Of a stretch of 64,000 nt of DNA, positions 35,821 through 44,093 are shown piece by piece (position 1 is the stretch's first letter; every line of letters starts with the position of its first letter). This stretch comes from Prosthecochloris sp. (GTDB lineage: Bacteria > Bacteroidota > Chlorobiia > Chlorobiales > Chlorobiaceae): NCBI GenBank assembly GCA_015482705.2, contig JADMLA020000008.1, positions 1-64,000 on the forward strand, given 5' to 3'. The notes under the pieces were generated by a model that worked only from the letters and a program-made list of their open reading frames with translations, had not been told where the DNA came from and did no database searches. The position numbers were made by a program, and so were the translations under genes.

Positions 35821-36975
35821 GTGAAAGTCGATCTGTCCAAATATGAGTTCTCCGACCATGAAAGCAACGAGGTTGACGACCTGACAAGGCTTGAAAAAGG
35901 CGAACAGGAAAGCATGAAAATGGCCGGGTTCGACGTATCGGAAAAAAACACAAGCGCATCGTTCGTGCAGATCGACCATAATCATGCATTTTGTAAATCT
36001 TACGATCCGGGAGTCGAAATACTCCCCCTTGGTTTGGCCCTTTCAATAGATGAAGGATTGGCCGACCTTCAGTGGAACCTCTTGAAACCAGATAAAGACG
36101 AATTCACAAGACTTGCTGCTGATAATACACATGGCGGTTATGTCATACGCATCAAAAAAGGAGCCAAACTCTCAGCCCCTGTTCAATCCTGTTTGATGAT
36201 GCACACGAACAAGGTTGGCCAGAACGTTCATAACCTGATCATTGTGGAAGAAGGTGCAGAAGCACACATTCTTTCAGGCTGCACGACGACCGAAGCCGAC
36301 CAGTCTGCCGCACATATCGGTATATCCGAGTTTTATGTAGAAAAAAATGCAAGCCTTACGTTCACCATGGTGCACAACTGGGGTGAAAATGTCGAGGTGC
36401 GACCACGTTCAGCCGGTCAGGTCGAAGCCGGAGGAATCTTCCTCAGCAACTATATAAGCCTCAAACCGGTTCGTAACCTTCAGATGAACCCGCTGATCAC
36501 ACTGAAAGGAGCAGGGTCAATCGCCCGTTTCAATTCCGTTGTGGTCTCTACCGAGAACACTTTCATGGACGTCGGCAATCGAGTTATCCTCGATGCGGCG
36601 GACACCAGAACAGAGATCATCTCACATGCGATTGCCGCAGGTGGACACATTATTGCACGTGGGCATATCCAGGCTAACTGTTCCCCGGCAAAAGGACATC
36701 TCGAATGTCAGGGCTTGTTGCTCAATAACGGTATCATACAGGCTATTCCGGAACTCGATGGACGCGCTGAAGGTGTTGAGCTTTCGCATGAAGCCGCTGT
36801 TGGAAAAATCGCCAAAGAAGAGCTTGAATACCTCATGATCCGAGGGCTGGACGAGGAAGAAGCAAGTTCAGCAATTGTTCGGGGATTCCTCAACATCGAC
36901 ATCATGGGATTGCCTCCTGAACTTAAAACAGAAATAGACAAAGCAGTTACCGAAAGTCAAAAAAGCATGTTTTAA
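35821..36975 (+). CDS. SufB/SufD-family Fe-S cluster scaffold (SmsB-like)
   Basis: A 384-residue scaffold of the SufBD family with the beta-helix core. It starts KVDLSKYEF, followed by a typical GFDVSEKNTSASFVQ element. C287 and C296 in NCSPAKGHLECQG and the SHEAAVGKI motif (322-330) correspond to conserved cluster-assembly positions. It is the only SufB/D protein in the operon. The start is a GTG without a ribosome-binding site, 126 bases after sufC, and the missing N-terminal helix may be encoded by the preceding 41-codon ORF. Confidence 0.88.
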   Translation: MKVDLSKYEFSDHESNEVDDLTRLEKGEQESMKMAGFDVSEKNTSASFVQIDHNHAFCKSYDPGVEILPLGLALSIDEGLADLQWNLLKPDKDEFTRLAADNTHGGYVIRIKKGAKLSAPVQSCLMMHTNKVGQNVHNLIIVEEGAEAHILSGCTTTEADQSAAHIGISEFYVEKNASLTFTMVHNWGENVEVRPRSAGQVEAGGIFLSNYISLKPVRNLQMNPLITLKGAGSIARFNSVVVSTENTFMDVGNRVILDAADTRTEIISHAIAAGGHIIARGHIQANCSPAKGHLECQGLLLNNGIIQAIPELDGRAEGVELSHEAAVGKIAKEELEYLMIRGLDEEEASSAIVRGFLNIDIMGLPPELKTEIDKAVTESQKSMF

Positions 36976-36979
36976 CCTC

Positions 36980-37501
36980 ATGAAACGTACGTTATCCTTA
37001 CCAATCCTTCTCCTGCTTATTATATTTTCCTTACCTTTGTTCGCCGAGCAAACAACGATAAGGAGTGCTGACGGAGCTATTCCCGTCCAGTTCACCGGTC
37101 TTGCTGAAAAAAAAGATCTGTCCGGCCCAAAAGGCCGTATCGCCATCCGCATCGACAACATCAGAAATTCCAAGGGAACTCTGGGCATTGCCCTTTTCAA
37201 AAGTGAAACAGGATTTCCCGATAAACCGGAAAAGGCATTTGCTTTCGCAAGTATCGCGACAAAGGAGTCGCCCGGTGAAATCGTCATCGAAAACATTCCT
37301 TACGGCACCTATGCGCTCAGTGTTCTTCATGATGAAAACGAAAATCGAAAAATGGATAAAACCTGGGTAGGAAAACCAAAAGAAGGATTTGGAACCTCGA
37401 ATAACCCGAAAGTCAGGTTCGGCCCTCCCAAATTCGATGAATCTGGCTTTGTTCTCGATCGGGAAAACATATCAATAGTGATAGACATGATGTATTTATA
37501 A
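36980..37501 (+). CDS. exported DUF2141 protein
   Basis: A 173-residue protein with a signal peptide (residues 1-22, ending LPLFA) and a single beta-sandwich DUF2141 domain: GTLGIALFKSETGFPDKPEK, then YALSVLHDENENRKMDK, then a FGPPKFDESGF end. DUF2141 proteins are periplasmic or outer-membrane associated; their ligand is unknown. It starts four bases after the SufB/D gene and precedes the ynbE-like gene by 33 bases. Confidence 0.88.
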   Translation: MKRTLSLPILLLLIIFSLPLFAEQTTIRSADGAIPVQFTGLAEKKDLSGPKGRIAIRIDNIRNSKGTLGIALFKSETGFPDKPEKAFAFASIATKESPGEIVIENIPYGTYALSVLHDENENRKMDKTWVGKPKEGFGTSNNPKVRFGPPKFDESGFVLDRENISIVIDMMYL

Positions 37502-37534
37502 TGACATCTTCGCCATAAAGTAAACCTGAAAAAT

Positions 37535-37741
37535 ATGAAAACAACGTCATTCATGACAAAAGGGGTCATAACAAGCCTTTTTTGCTGTATTGCCCTCTTT
37601 TCCTGTAAACCAACGGTCAAAGTCGAGGCACCGGAGAAACCAATAACGATCAACATGAATATCAAGATCGATCACGAAATAAGGGTTAAGCTCGACAAGG
37701 ATATCGAAAACATGCTCGATGAAAGAACAGATATTTTTTAA
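37535..37741 (+). CDS. ynbE: YnbE-family small outer-membrane lipoprotein
   Basis: A 68-residue lipoprotein with signal and lipobox ALFSC (C24). The mature part EKPITINMNIKIDHEIRVKLDKDIENML is the YnbE signature. In E. coli YnbE stacks onto the C-terminus of YdbH to bridge to the outer membrane for phospholipid transport. The gene precedes ydbL and ydbH homologues here, so the same complex is likely. Confidence 0.85.
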   Translation: MKTTSFMTKGVITSLFCCIALFSCKPTVKVEAPEKPITINMNIKIDHEIRVKLDKDIENMLDERTDIF

Positions 37742-37756
37742 CCAGGGAGATCTGAC

Positions 37757-38113
37757 ATGAAAACCACAACATCTATACCTGCATCTCGTAGCCTCAAAAC
37801 ATTCGTGCTTTTCGTAACGTTACTGCTCTCTTTCAGTCCCGGACTTTTTGCCATCGACCTCCAAAGCGCCCTTTCCAGAGGTTTGGCAGGAGAAGTAGAT
37901 AATGGTTACCTCGCCATTCCACCCGGAGCGACAAACGAGGCACAGCCGCTTGTGAAGTCGGTCAATAACCAAAGACGGGCCGCTTATGCTTCACTTGCAA
38001 CGAAAAATGGTGTCACCCCTGAAATTGCCGGCCAGGTAACGTTCGAAAAGCGTTACCCTGAATTTCCAGTTGGAACCTGGGTAAAGATTCAGGGAAGGTG
38101 GACGCAAAAGTAA
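37757..38113 (+). CDS. ydbL: YdbL-family (DUF1318) periplasmic protein
   Basis: A 118-residue protein with a signal peptide (first about 32 residues, ending GLFAID) and a DUF1318 domain containing LSRGLAGEVDNGYLAIPPGA and a VNNQRRAAYASLA helix. E. coli YdbL is the chaperone-like partner that limits YnbE multimerisation on YdbH. It starts 15 bases after ynbE and ends 10 bases before ydbH. Confidence 0.85.
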   Translation: MKTTTSIPASRSLKTFVLFVTLLLSFSPGLFAIDLQSALSRGLAGEVDNGYLAIPPGATNEAQPLVKSVNNQRRAAYASLATKNGVTPEIAGQVTFEKRYPEFPVGTWVKIQGRWTQK

Positions 38114-38123
38114 GCTTTTCACC

Positions 38124-40259
38124 GTGAAATGGGTACTACGCATTTTCATTGCCGTGCTGCTTGTCACCATTACAGCTACAGCAGTTGCATGGCTTACGTT
38201 TCCTCGATATGTCCAGTCCTTGCTCGACAGGACTGTCGAGGGAACAAACGTCAGTATACAAATACACAAACCCGGTCTGCCGAACCTCTCCGGAATACAA
38301 TTCGACAGACTCGAAGCTGTATTCGATTCCCCGCCCGATTCATGCACGAACAGATCCGCCAGGTACCGGCTTATCGTTCATAACGGCAAACTGCACTGGA
38401 AAACACCACAAAACAACAGCCGCAGTGCAAACGGATTGATACCGGAAATAGTACCTCTCAACTTCGAACTCGAATCCGACTCGATCAACATCGTTCAGGA
38501 AAAAGGTGGACTGTCATTCAGTGACAACGATCCTTCCATGGCAGGCACTGTGAACATTGTCCGTATGGGAAAAGGATTACATGTTGCTTTTGAACCGGAA
38601 TCGTTCCACTATGAAATTGAAAACGGTGCTCTTGCTTTAAACAATCTCAGATTCGAAGACATCACCTACAAATACACAATCGACAGTAAAGAAGCATGGA
38701 TCCAAAAACCGGCGCTCCTCAACGTTGGATCCTTGTATTCAGATAATCAACCGGTTCCCCTCTCCAATTTTGAAGCACTTTTCGCTTTGACAAAGGATTC
38801 TGAAAATATCTGCGGAATAACTTTTAAAGACTGCTCTGTCGATTTGTTCGGGCTCAGGGCAAAAACTCCACGAATAGACTACAATCCGCTTAACAATGAA
38901 ACCAGCTTCACCCTCCTCCTGGACAGCCTTCCGCTTGAAAAACTGCCAGGCTTCAAGGGGAGCGAGCCTGACCGCCCTTTTGCAAAAGGAGAATTGAACG
39001 GAACCATACCGATAGAGTTCCGCGATTCTGTGATCAGAATTCACAACGCTTTCATTCGGGCAATTCCAGGCACAAAACTGATCTATTACTCACAGGAAGG
39101 TCTGCCTTGGCTTTCGATAACAGGTACAAACAGTAGCAGCCCCCATGATCTCTTCACCAACCTCAATGCAACCATCGCTCTGAACAACGAGGATACCAAC
39201 CTTCCAGGTATAGCGTTAAAAAGCCTGTCCTCCGTCTTTCTCGATGGAACCATGAGCATAGGACCCGCCATCTATGACACTTCTGATAAAAAACAGTCTT
39301 TTATATTGAAGCTGAACAATGTCCAACTGCCCGAACGGGTTAGCCTGCATGGCGATTTCAATGCATCTTTGAAGGGAGAAGTCAGCGGTACGGTACCGAT
39401 CAGCATCATGGAGGGAAAATTTGCGATAAACAATGCACACCTCTCGTCCAAAGGCAATGGATCCATCATTCACACTCCTCCTCGTCAGAAAAAAGGTGAA
39501 AAGGATACTATTTTCAGCTCGCCACCATCCGATGCAACATACACCTATAGCGAACCCGACTTACGAATCACCCGTGATCCCGAAGGGAAAACAACAATCG
39601 GCTTCGAGCTGAAACAGATGACACGCAAAACAACCGGAGGAACGCTTGAATTTTTGTCTCCAAAAGGAGTTCTTGACCTCTGGCACGTTGAAAACAATCC
39701 GAGTTTGATCTCCCTTTCAGAGTTCTCGGCAGGATTAATGGATGGCCAGATTGCTCTAGAACATGTCGATTTCGACATGGTAAAACATACGGCTGAAACA
39801 GAATTGATTTTTGACCGTATCCCCCTGCAGAAACTGCTTGACCTGCAAGGCATGAAAAAAATCTATGCCACTGGCACTCTTCGTGGAAAAATACCGATAA
39901 TCATCAAAGATCAGCTTTTTGAAATCCCCACAGGTAATATGGATGCCGATCAAACCGGCCAGATAATCTATTCAACAACCCCCGAGGAAAGGGCTGCAGC
40001 TAATGAAAGTCTAAGACTTACTTATGACGCTTTAAGCAATTTTCTTTATTCCGAACTGATCTCCTCTATCAGTATGAGCCCTGACGGGCAATCAGTTATT
40101 CGTCTTCAACTGAAAGGAGTCAACCCTTCGTTCCAGGATGGCAGGCCTATCCACCTCAACCTGAACGTTGAACAGAATCTGCTTGAATTATTGAAAAGTC
40201 TTACTATATCGACCAACATAGAACAGGCTATTTCTGAAAAAGCCTTACAACAGCAATAA
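38124..40259 (+). CDS. ydbH: YdbH-like AsmA-superfamily intermembrane lipid-transfer protein
   Basis: A 711-residue protein with one N-terminal membrane helix and a long repetitive beta-rich periplasmic part (repeats of GELNGTIPIEF, GEVSGTVPISI and TLRGKIPIII), as in AsmA/TamB/YhdP bridge proteins. The C-terminal segment ends in the dicarboxylate-transport-domain-like pattern. Order after ynbE and ydbL supports the YdbH assignment. The GTG at 38124 gives the N-terminal helix MKWVLRIFIAV. It probably moves phospholipids to the outer membrane. Confidence 0.85.
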   Translation: MKWVLRIFIAVLLVTITATAVAWLTFPRYVQSLLDRTVEGTNVSIQIHKPGLPNLSGIQFDRLEAVFDSPPDSCTNRSARYRLIVHNGKLHWKTPQNNSRSANGLIPEIVPLNFELESDSINIVQEKGGLSFSDNDPSMAGTVNIVRMGKGLHVAFEPESFHYEIENGALALNNLRFEDITYKYTIDSKEAWIQKPALLNVGSLYSDNQPVPLSNFEALFALTKDSENICGITFKDCSVDLFGLRAKTPRIDYNPLNNETSFTLLLDSLPLEKLPGFKGSEPDRPFAKGELNGTIPIEFRDSVIRIHNAFIRAIPGTKLIYYSQEGLPWLSITGTNSSSPHDLFTNLNATIALNNEDTNLPGIALKSLSSVFLDGTMSIGPAIYDTSDKKQSFILKLNNVQLPERVSLHGDFNASLKGEVSGTVPISIMEGKFAINNAHLSSKGNGSIIHTPPRQKKGEKDTIFSSPPSDATYTYSEPDLRITRDPEGKTTIGFELKQMTRKTTGGTLEFLSPKGVLDLWHVENNPSLISLSEFSAGLMDGQIALEHVDFDMVKHTAETELIFDRIPLQKLLDLQGMKKIYATGTLRGKIPIIIKDQLFEIPTGNMDADQTGQIIYSTTPEERAAANESLRLTYDALSNFLYSELISSISMSPDGQSVIRLQLKGVNPSFQDGRPIHLNLNVEQNLLELLKSLTISTNIEQAISEKALQQQ

Positions 40260-40308
40260 TACACCTGGCCTGCCTTTATAGTAAAATTGTAAATACGGAG
40301 AATATCCT

Positions 40309-40881
40309 TTGACACACCTACTGATCCCTCTTGTCGCCCTGACGACGCTGACCGTCACGACACAACCAAAACCAGAGCCCTACGGCAACCATCCGATTCT
40401 CAGGCTTTTTTCAGAAGAAAAAGAGGAAAGCCCAAAAGACACCGCTCACGTCGAAGAAAAGGAACACGCCAGCATGTATCTGCAAATCTGGACAGGAAGC
40501 GGAACCATTGCTCAACAAAACCAGTTTACCTTCAATGAAAAAGCCACTATTGACAGGAACCGTGAAAAACTGAACTGGTGGTTTCGGTTGCAAAAGGACG
40601 ATAAAGCTGAATTCGCTGTCTGGCAGGTAGCTGAGTTTCCGTTCACAAACTCCATATTTGACTGGAAAAAGCCTGATGGAATCGTGGCAAGCGGCCCGGT
40701 CATATGTCAATTCGGTCTTGGAAACGCCAATTTCTTCGAAATCGAATTCGATGAATTCGTCGATACACATGACCATCTAACCTCGAAAAAAGCCATCACC
40801 TATTATATCCGTGTCATTGCTCTCGATGCCACTGGTGAACCTATAGGTTCCCCTTCAAATACGGTCATAGCACACTACTGA
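40309..40881 (+). CDS. secreted protein of unknown function downstream of ydbH
   Basis: A 190-residue protein starting at a TTG eight bases after GGAG. The first 20 residues (HLLIPLVALTTLTVTT) resemble a signal sequence. The rest is beta-rich and aromatic (LNWWFRLQKDDKAEFAVWQVAEFPF) with a fibronectin-like end (TYYIRVIALDATGEPIGSPSN). No family recognised. It follows ydbH by 49 bases on the same strand and may be part of the same envelope operon. Confidence 0.65.
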   Translation: MTHLLIPLVALTTLTVTTQPKPEPYGNHPILRLFSEEKEESPKDTAHVEEKEHASMYLQIWTGSGTIAQQNQFTFNEKATIDRNREKLNWWFRLQKDDKAEFAVWQVAEFPFTNSIFDWKKPDGIVASGPVICQFGLGNANFFEIEFDEFVDTHDHLTSKKAITYYIRVIALDATGEPIGSPSNTVIAHY

Positions 40882-41002
40882 CTACTCGATCCATGAAACT
40901 CGTTTTGCCTGCAGAAAAATACCGAACAATGAAAACAGACATCGATTTTGCGTATATTATACACTGAAAAACCCCAATCCCTTCAATTCGAACTTATCTC
41001 GT

Positions 41003-41587
41003 ATGAAATGGAAGGATCTTCTTTCTGTGGAAATCGACTATACATACGGCGTGACAGACCATCTTGTAAGCTTGGTCCGGGATGATGAACTGGACTGGAA
41101 ACCCGATCACGGAAGTAACTGGATGAGTATGGGGCAATTGCTCATGCATATGACCGATGCATGTGGGAGTACGTTCGATGGACTGATCAGTGGGGCATGG
41201 GATATCCGCGAAGAATATGTCCTGAATGATCTTGACATGCAGCAGATTTTTCCTCCAGCCAACATGCTCCCCATGGTCAACACCGTAGCTGATGCGAGAA
41301 AACTGCTTTCCGAGGACCGGAAGCTTGCCCTGAAAAGTCTCAAAAAATGCACTGAAGAAGAGCTGGCAGGCAAGTACGCACCGGCGCCCTGGACAAGACA
41401 TCCCATGATACTCGGCCAGCGTCTTTTACATATGATATTGCATCTCAACCAGCACAAAGAACAGCTATACTACTATCTAAAACTGACTGGCAGATCCGTA
41501 AACACCTGTGACCTTTATGGTATGAGCTGTGATATTTATCCAGGAAAACAACTGAAGGATCAAGAGAAAAATCCGTCTTCCATATAA
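41003..41587 (+). CDS. DinB-family protein
   Basis: A 194-residue four-helix protein of the DinB/YfiT-like fold. The N-terminus (IDYTYGVTDHLVSLV), GQLLMHMTDACGSTF and the late LLHMILHLNQHKEQLYYYL carry the histidines of the usual metal site. DinB proteins bind a divalent metal and act as thiol-dependent transferases or hydrolases; the substrate is unknown. It is monocistronic. Confidence 0.85.
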   Translation: MKWKDLLSVEIDYTYGVTDHLVSLVRDDELDWKPDHGSNWMSMGQLLMHMTDACGSTFDGLISGAWDIREEYVLNDLDMQQIFPPANMLPMVNTVADARKLLSEDRKLALKSLKKCTEEELAGKYAPAPWTRHPMILGQRLLHMILHLNQHKEQLYYYLKLTGRSVNTCDLYGMSCDIYPGKQLKDQEKNPSSI

Positions 41588-41742
41588 CCCTCCTGTATCA
41601 ATATCACTGCACCTAACCCTCCACGAAATTGTAATAAATCATCGAATTCCCACATTTTTGTACTCTTCATCTCTCTTTCAGACAAACCCAAGGTGCGCAT
41701 AAGCCGTTCAATAACAACACATTAAGAGAAAACGTCTTATTC

Positions 41743-41758
41743 TGGCACATATCTTGAT
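41743..41758 (+). promoter_or_regulatory. possible sigma-54-type promoter
   Basis: TGGCAC, five bases, then TTGAT, 60 bases before the ATG at 41819. The -24 half and spacing are perfect, but the -12 half has TTGA where TTGC is nearly invariant, so it is a weak candidate. rpoN is in this window. Confidence 0.3.
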
Positions 41759-41818
41759 ATTTATTGTATACAAGATGTTTTCGCAGGACCTGACTTCAAA
41801 GCATTCAACTCATTTGCC

Positions 41819-42748
41819 ATGACAGTTATCGATACTCTTTTCGGACGGCTCAACGGAGCAACGGTAGACCCGCTTTTTTCCAACAAAAAAGTGAACGGCT
41901 GTATTGTCTCGAAAAAAAACGTCTTTTCCACACCGTTTGGAGAACTCATACCGCAATTTGAAACCGAAGATATTGGAAGACGGGAAAGAAAACCTGTTTA
42001 TTTCTACAAAAGCGGTGCTGTCAAGACACTTCCTCTTCAACATCAGACAAAGGTAAAGACACCTTTCGGAGAAATCTCAGCCGAGCTGATTACGTTTTAT
42101 GAAAGTGGTGCCCTTAAAAGAATTTTTCCGCTTGACGGGAAGCTCAGCGGTTTCTGGTCATGGCAGAATGAGTCGATGCTTGCGGAGGAATCAGGATTTG
42201 ACACACCAGCCGGATACATAAAAGCCAAACTGCTATCGGTACAGTTCTATGAACATGGTGAACTTAAAAGCCTAGCACTATGGCCTGGTCAGAAAGCAAC
42301 GATATCAACCCCATATGGGGAAAAAGAGTTCAGAAAAGGAGCCGCATTTTATGAAAACGGAATGTTGCGCTCCTTCGAACCACAGAAAAAAACTGAAATA
42401 CCAACACCTATCGGTACAATGGTCGCTTTCGACAACGAACCGAACGGAATACATGGCGATCTGAACTCGCTTCAGTTCGACAATACCGGGCTGGTCTCCG
42501 GTTTGAGTACCATCGACAATGAAGTATCGGTATATTTTCCGGGTGGCTGCAGACAAATTTTCAAACCGGGCGTGAAAAACAATGTATGCGGAGATGAACG
42601 AAAGGTCACAGTACCACTGAAAATACGTTTTGATAAAGGAGCCGTCCATTTCAATAACAGCACACCGTTCAGGCTCGACCTTTATTCATTCGATGTAAGA
42701 AAACATACCCGAAAAACAAGTATGCCAGCTTACACTTGCACCGGCTAG
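41819..42748 (+). CDS. repeat protein with MORN/YwqK-like beta hairpins
   Basis: A 309-residue cytosolic protein with about five degenerate repeats: a TPFGE-type turn, then FYKSGAVKTL, FYESGALKRI, FYEHGELKSL and FYENGMLRSF. This FYxxGxLK pattern resembles YwqK/MORN-type beta-hairpin repeats, which form extended sheets. The last 80 residues diverge (VYFPGGCRQIF). There is no signal peptide. I do not know its function. It ends one base before the convergent flavoprotein gene. Confidence 0.75.
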   Translation: MTVIDTLFGRLNGATVDPLFSNKKVNGCIVSKKNVFSTPFGELIPQFETEDIGRRERKPVYFYKSGAVKTLPLQHQTKVKTPFGEISAELITFYESGALKRIFPLDGKLSGFWSWQNESMLAEESGFDTPAGYIKAKLLSVQFYEHGELKSLALWPGQKATISTPYGEKEFRKGAAFYENGMLRSFEPQKKTEIPTPIGTMVAFDNEPNGIHGDLNSLQFDNTGLVSGLSTIDNEVSVYFPGGCRQIFKPGVKNNVCGDERKVTVPLKIRFDKGAVHFNNSTPFRLDLYSFDVRKHTRKTSMPAYTCTG

Positions 42749-42749
42749 G

Positions 42750-44042
42750 CTAATGAATCGACCATCCCGCAAGCCAACCCGTTGAAAATGCCGCCTGGAG
42801 ATTGAACCCCCCAATTTCACCGGTGTAGTCAAGAAGCTCCCCGCAAAGAAAAAGATTTCTGCATTTTTTCGACTCCATGGTTTTCGGGTTCACTTCTTTC
42901 AAGACTATCCCTCCAGCTGAAACCTCACCTGCTTCAAGAGGAATCGTCTTGACAAGGCCAAAGTCAAAATTATGCAGTGTATGCTCAAGTGACCTTCTTG
43001 CTTTTTTGTTGAGATTCCCCCATTTTTTTTCCTGATCGATACCCGATTGCCGCATAATCAGGGGAACGAAGGCAGAAGGAATAGAATCCTGCTGCTGAAG
43101 AAACCTGCGTATCAACTGCCGTCCGTTTGCAAATGCATGATCCTGCATTTTTTTTTCAAGGGCTTCTGCAGAATAATTCGAAAAAAAATCAATCATAACC
43201 CGGCACTCACCATCCTTTTCCTGTATCCCGGCAACGTCACGAGAAAGAGATAGACAGGCAGGCCCAGATATACCTTTATGCGTTACCAGAAGGTCTCCGG
43301 TACGAGAAACACAGTTACCATCACACGTTACCTTCAAGGTGACATTCCGAAGAGAAACACCTACAAGCATCTGTGAAGGAACACGATCCAGATATATCGG
43401 TGCAAGAGCAGGCAATGGTTTCTCCACCCTGTGACCGAAAGAACGTGCAATGTTCAAACCATCTCCCCGAGTACCGGTTTGAGGATACGAAACTCCGCCT
43501 GTAGCCACAACCAGCACATCCGCACTGAATTCTTTCGTTTCAGTCATAACCGCGAAAAAGCCATCCCGGTTCTCGGCACGTTTCACCCTTTCTCCGGTAA
43601 GTACCTGTATCGATGAGTTCAAGAGCTCTTTCTCGAATGCTTTCAGGACATCATCAGCACATCCCGATCCAGGAAACACCCTGCCATCATAACGTACAAC
43701 CGTTCGCAAACCTTGACGTTCTATAAGTTCCAGCAGATCTTTATTGGAAAAAGCATACAGAGCATGTCGCAAAAAACGCTGTTCTGGCTTATAAATAAAG
43801 CCTTTCCAAAGCAGCTCGTCGACAGCTCCATCGTGAGTGATGTTACACTTACCTCCCCCTGAAATGCCAATCTTGACACCGGGCCGCTGATTGCGTTCAA
43901 GAATGGTTACCTGAAAATCCCTATCAGCGAAGCCACGTAAACGTGCTTTCTTCCTTGCTGCAATAGCAGCACATATACCTGAAGGCCCACCACCTATGAT
44001 GAGCACATCAGAATGAATTCTATCAGAAAAGTTTCGCATCAA
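42750..44042 (-). CDS. HI0933-family flavoprotein (YhiN-like FAD-dependent oxidoreductase)
   Basis: A 430-residue FAD protein. The dinucleotide fold VLIIGGGPSGICAA (GGGPSG at 17-22), the GISGGGKCNITH element and the C-terminal FLCGELLDYTGEIGGFNLQ are diagnostic of HI0933/YhiN. Members are proposed oxidases or reductases of unknown substrate. It starts 51 bases after the stop of the MFP gene, so it may be the last gene of the efflux operon. Confidence 0.9.
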   Translation of the reverse strand: MMRNFSDRIHSDVLIIGGGPSGICAAIAARKKARLRGFADRDFQVTILERNQRPGVKIGISGGGKCNITHDGAVDELLWKGFIYKPEQRFLRHALYAFSNKDLLELIERQGLRTVVRYDGRVFPGSGCADDVLKAFEKELLNSSIQVLTGERVKRAENRDGFFAVMTETKEFSADVLVVATGGVSYPQTGTRGDGLNIARSFGHRVEKPLPALAPIYLDRVPSQMLVGVSLRNVTLKVTCDGNCVSRTGDLLVTHKGISGPACLSLSRDVAGIQEKDGECRVMIDFFSNYSAEALEKKMQDHAFANGRQLIRRFLQQQDSIPSAFVPLIMRQSGIDQEKKWGNLNKKARRSLEHTLHNFDFGLVKTIPLEAGEVSAGGIVLKEVNPKTMESKKCRNLFLCGELLDYTGEIGGFNLQAAFSTGWLAGWSIH

Positions 44043-44093
44043 ACAGTTCTATTGACAATGATGGACAGAAACCCAAATTCATTGTCACTTTTT

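Noticed and set aside
38129..38439. Cysteine-rich frames inside ydbH
   Set aside because: They are alternative-frame shadows of ydbH without support from any motif.
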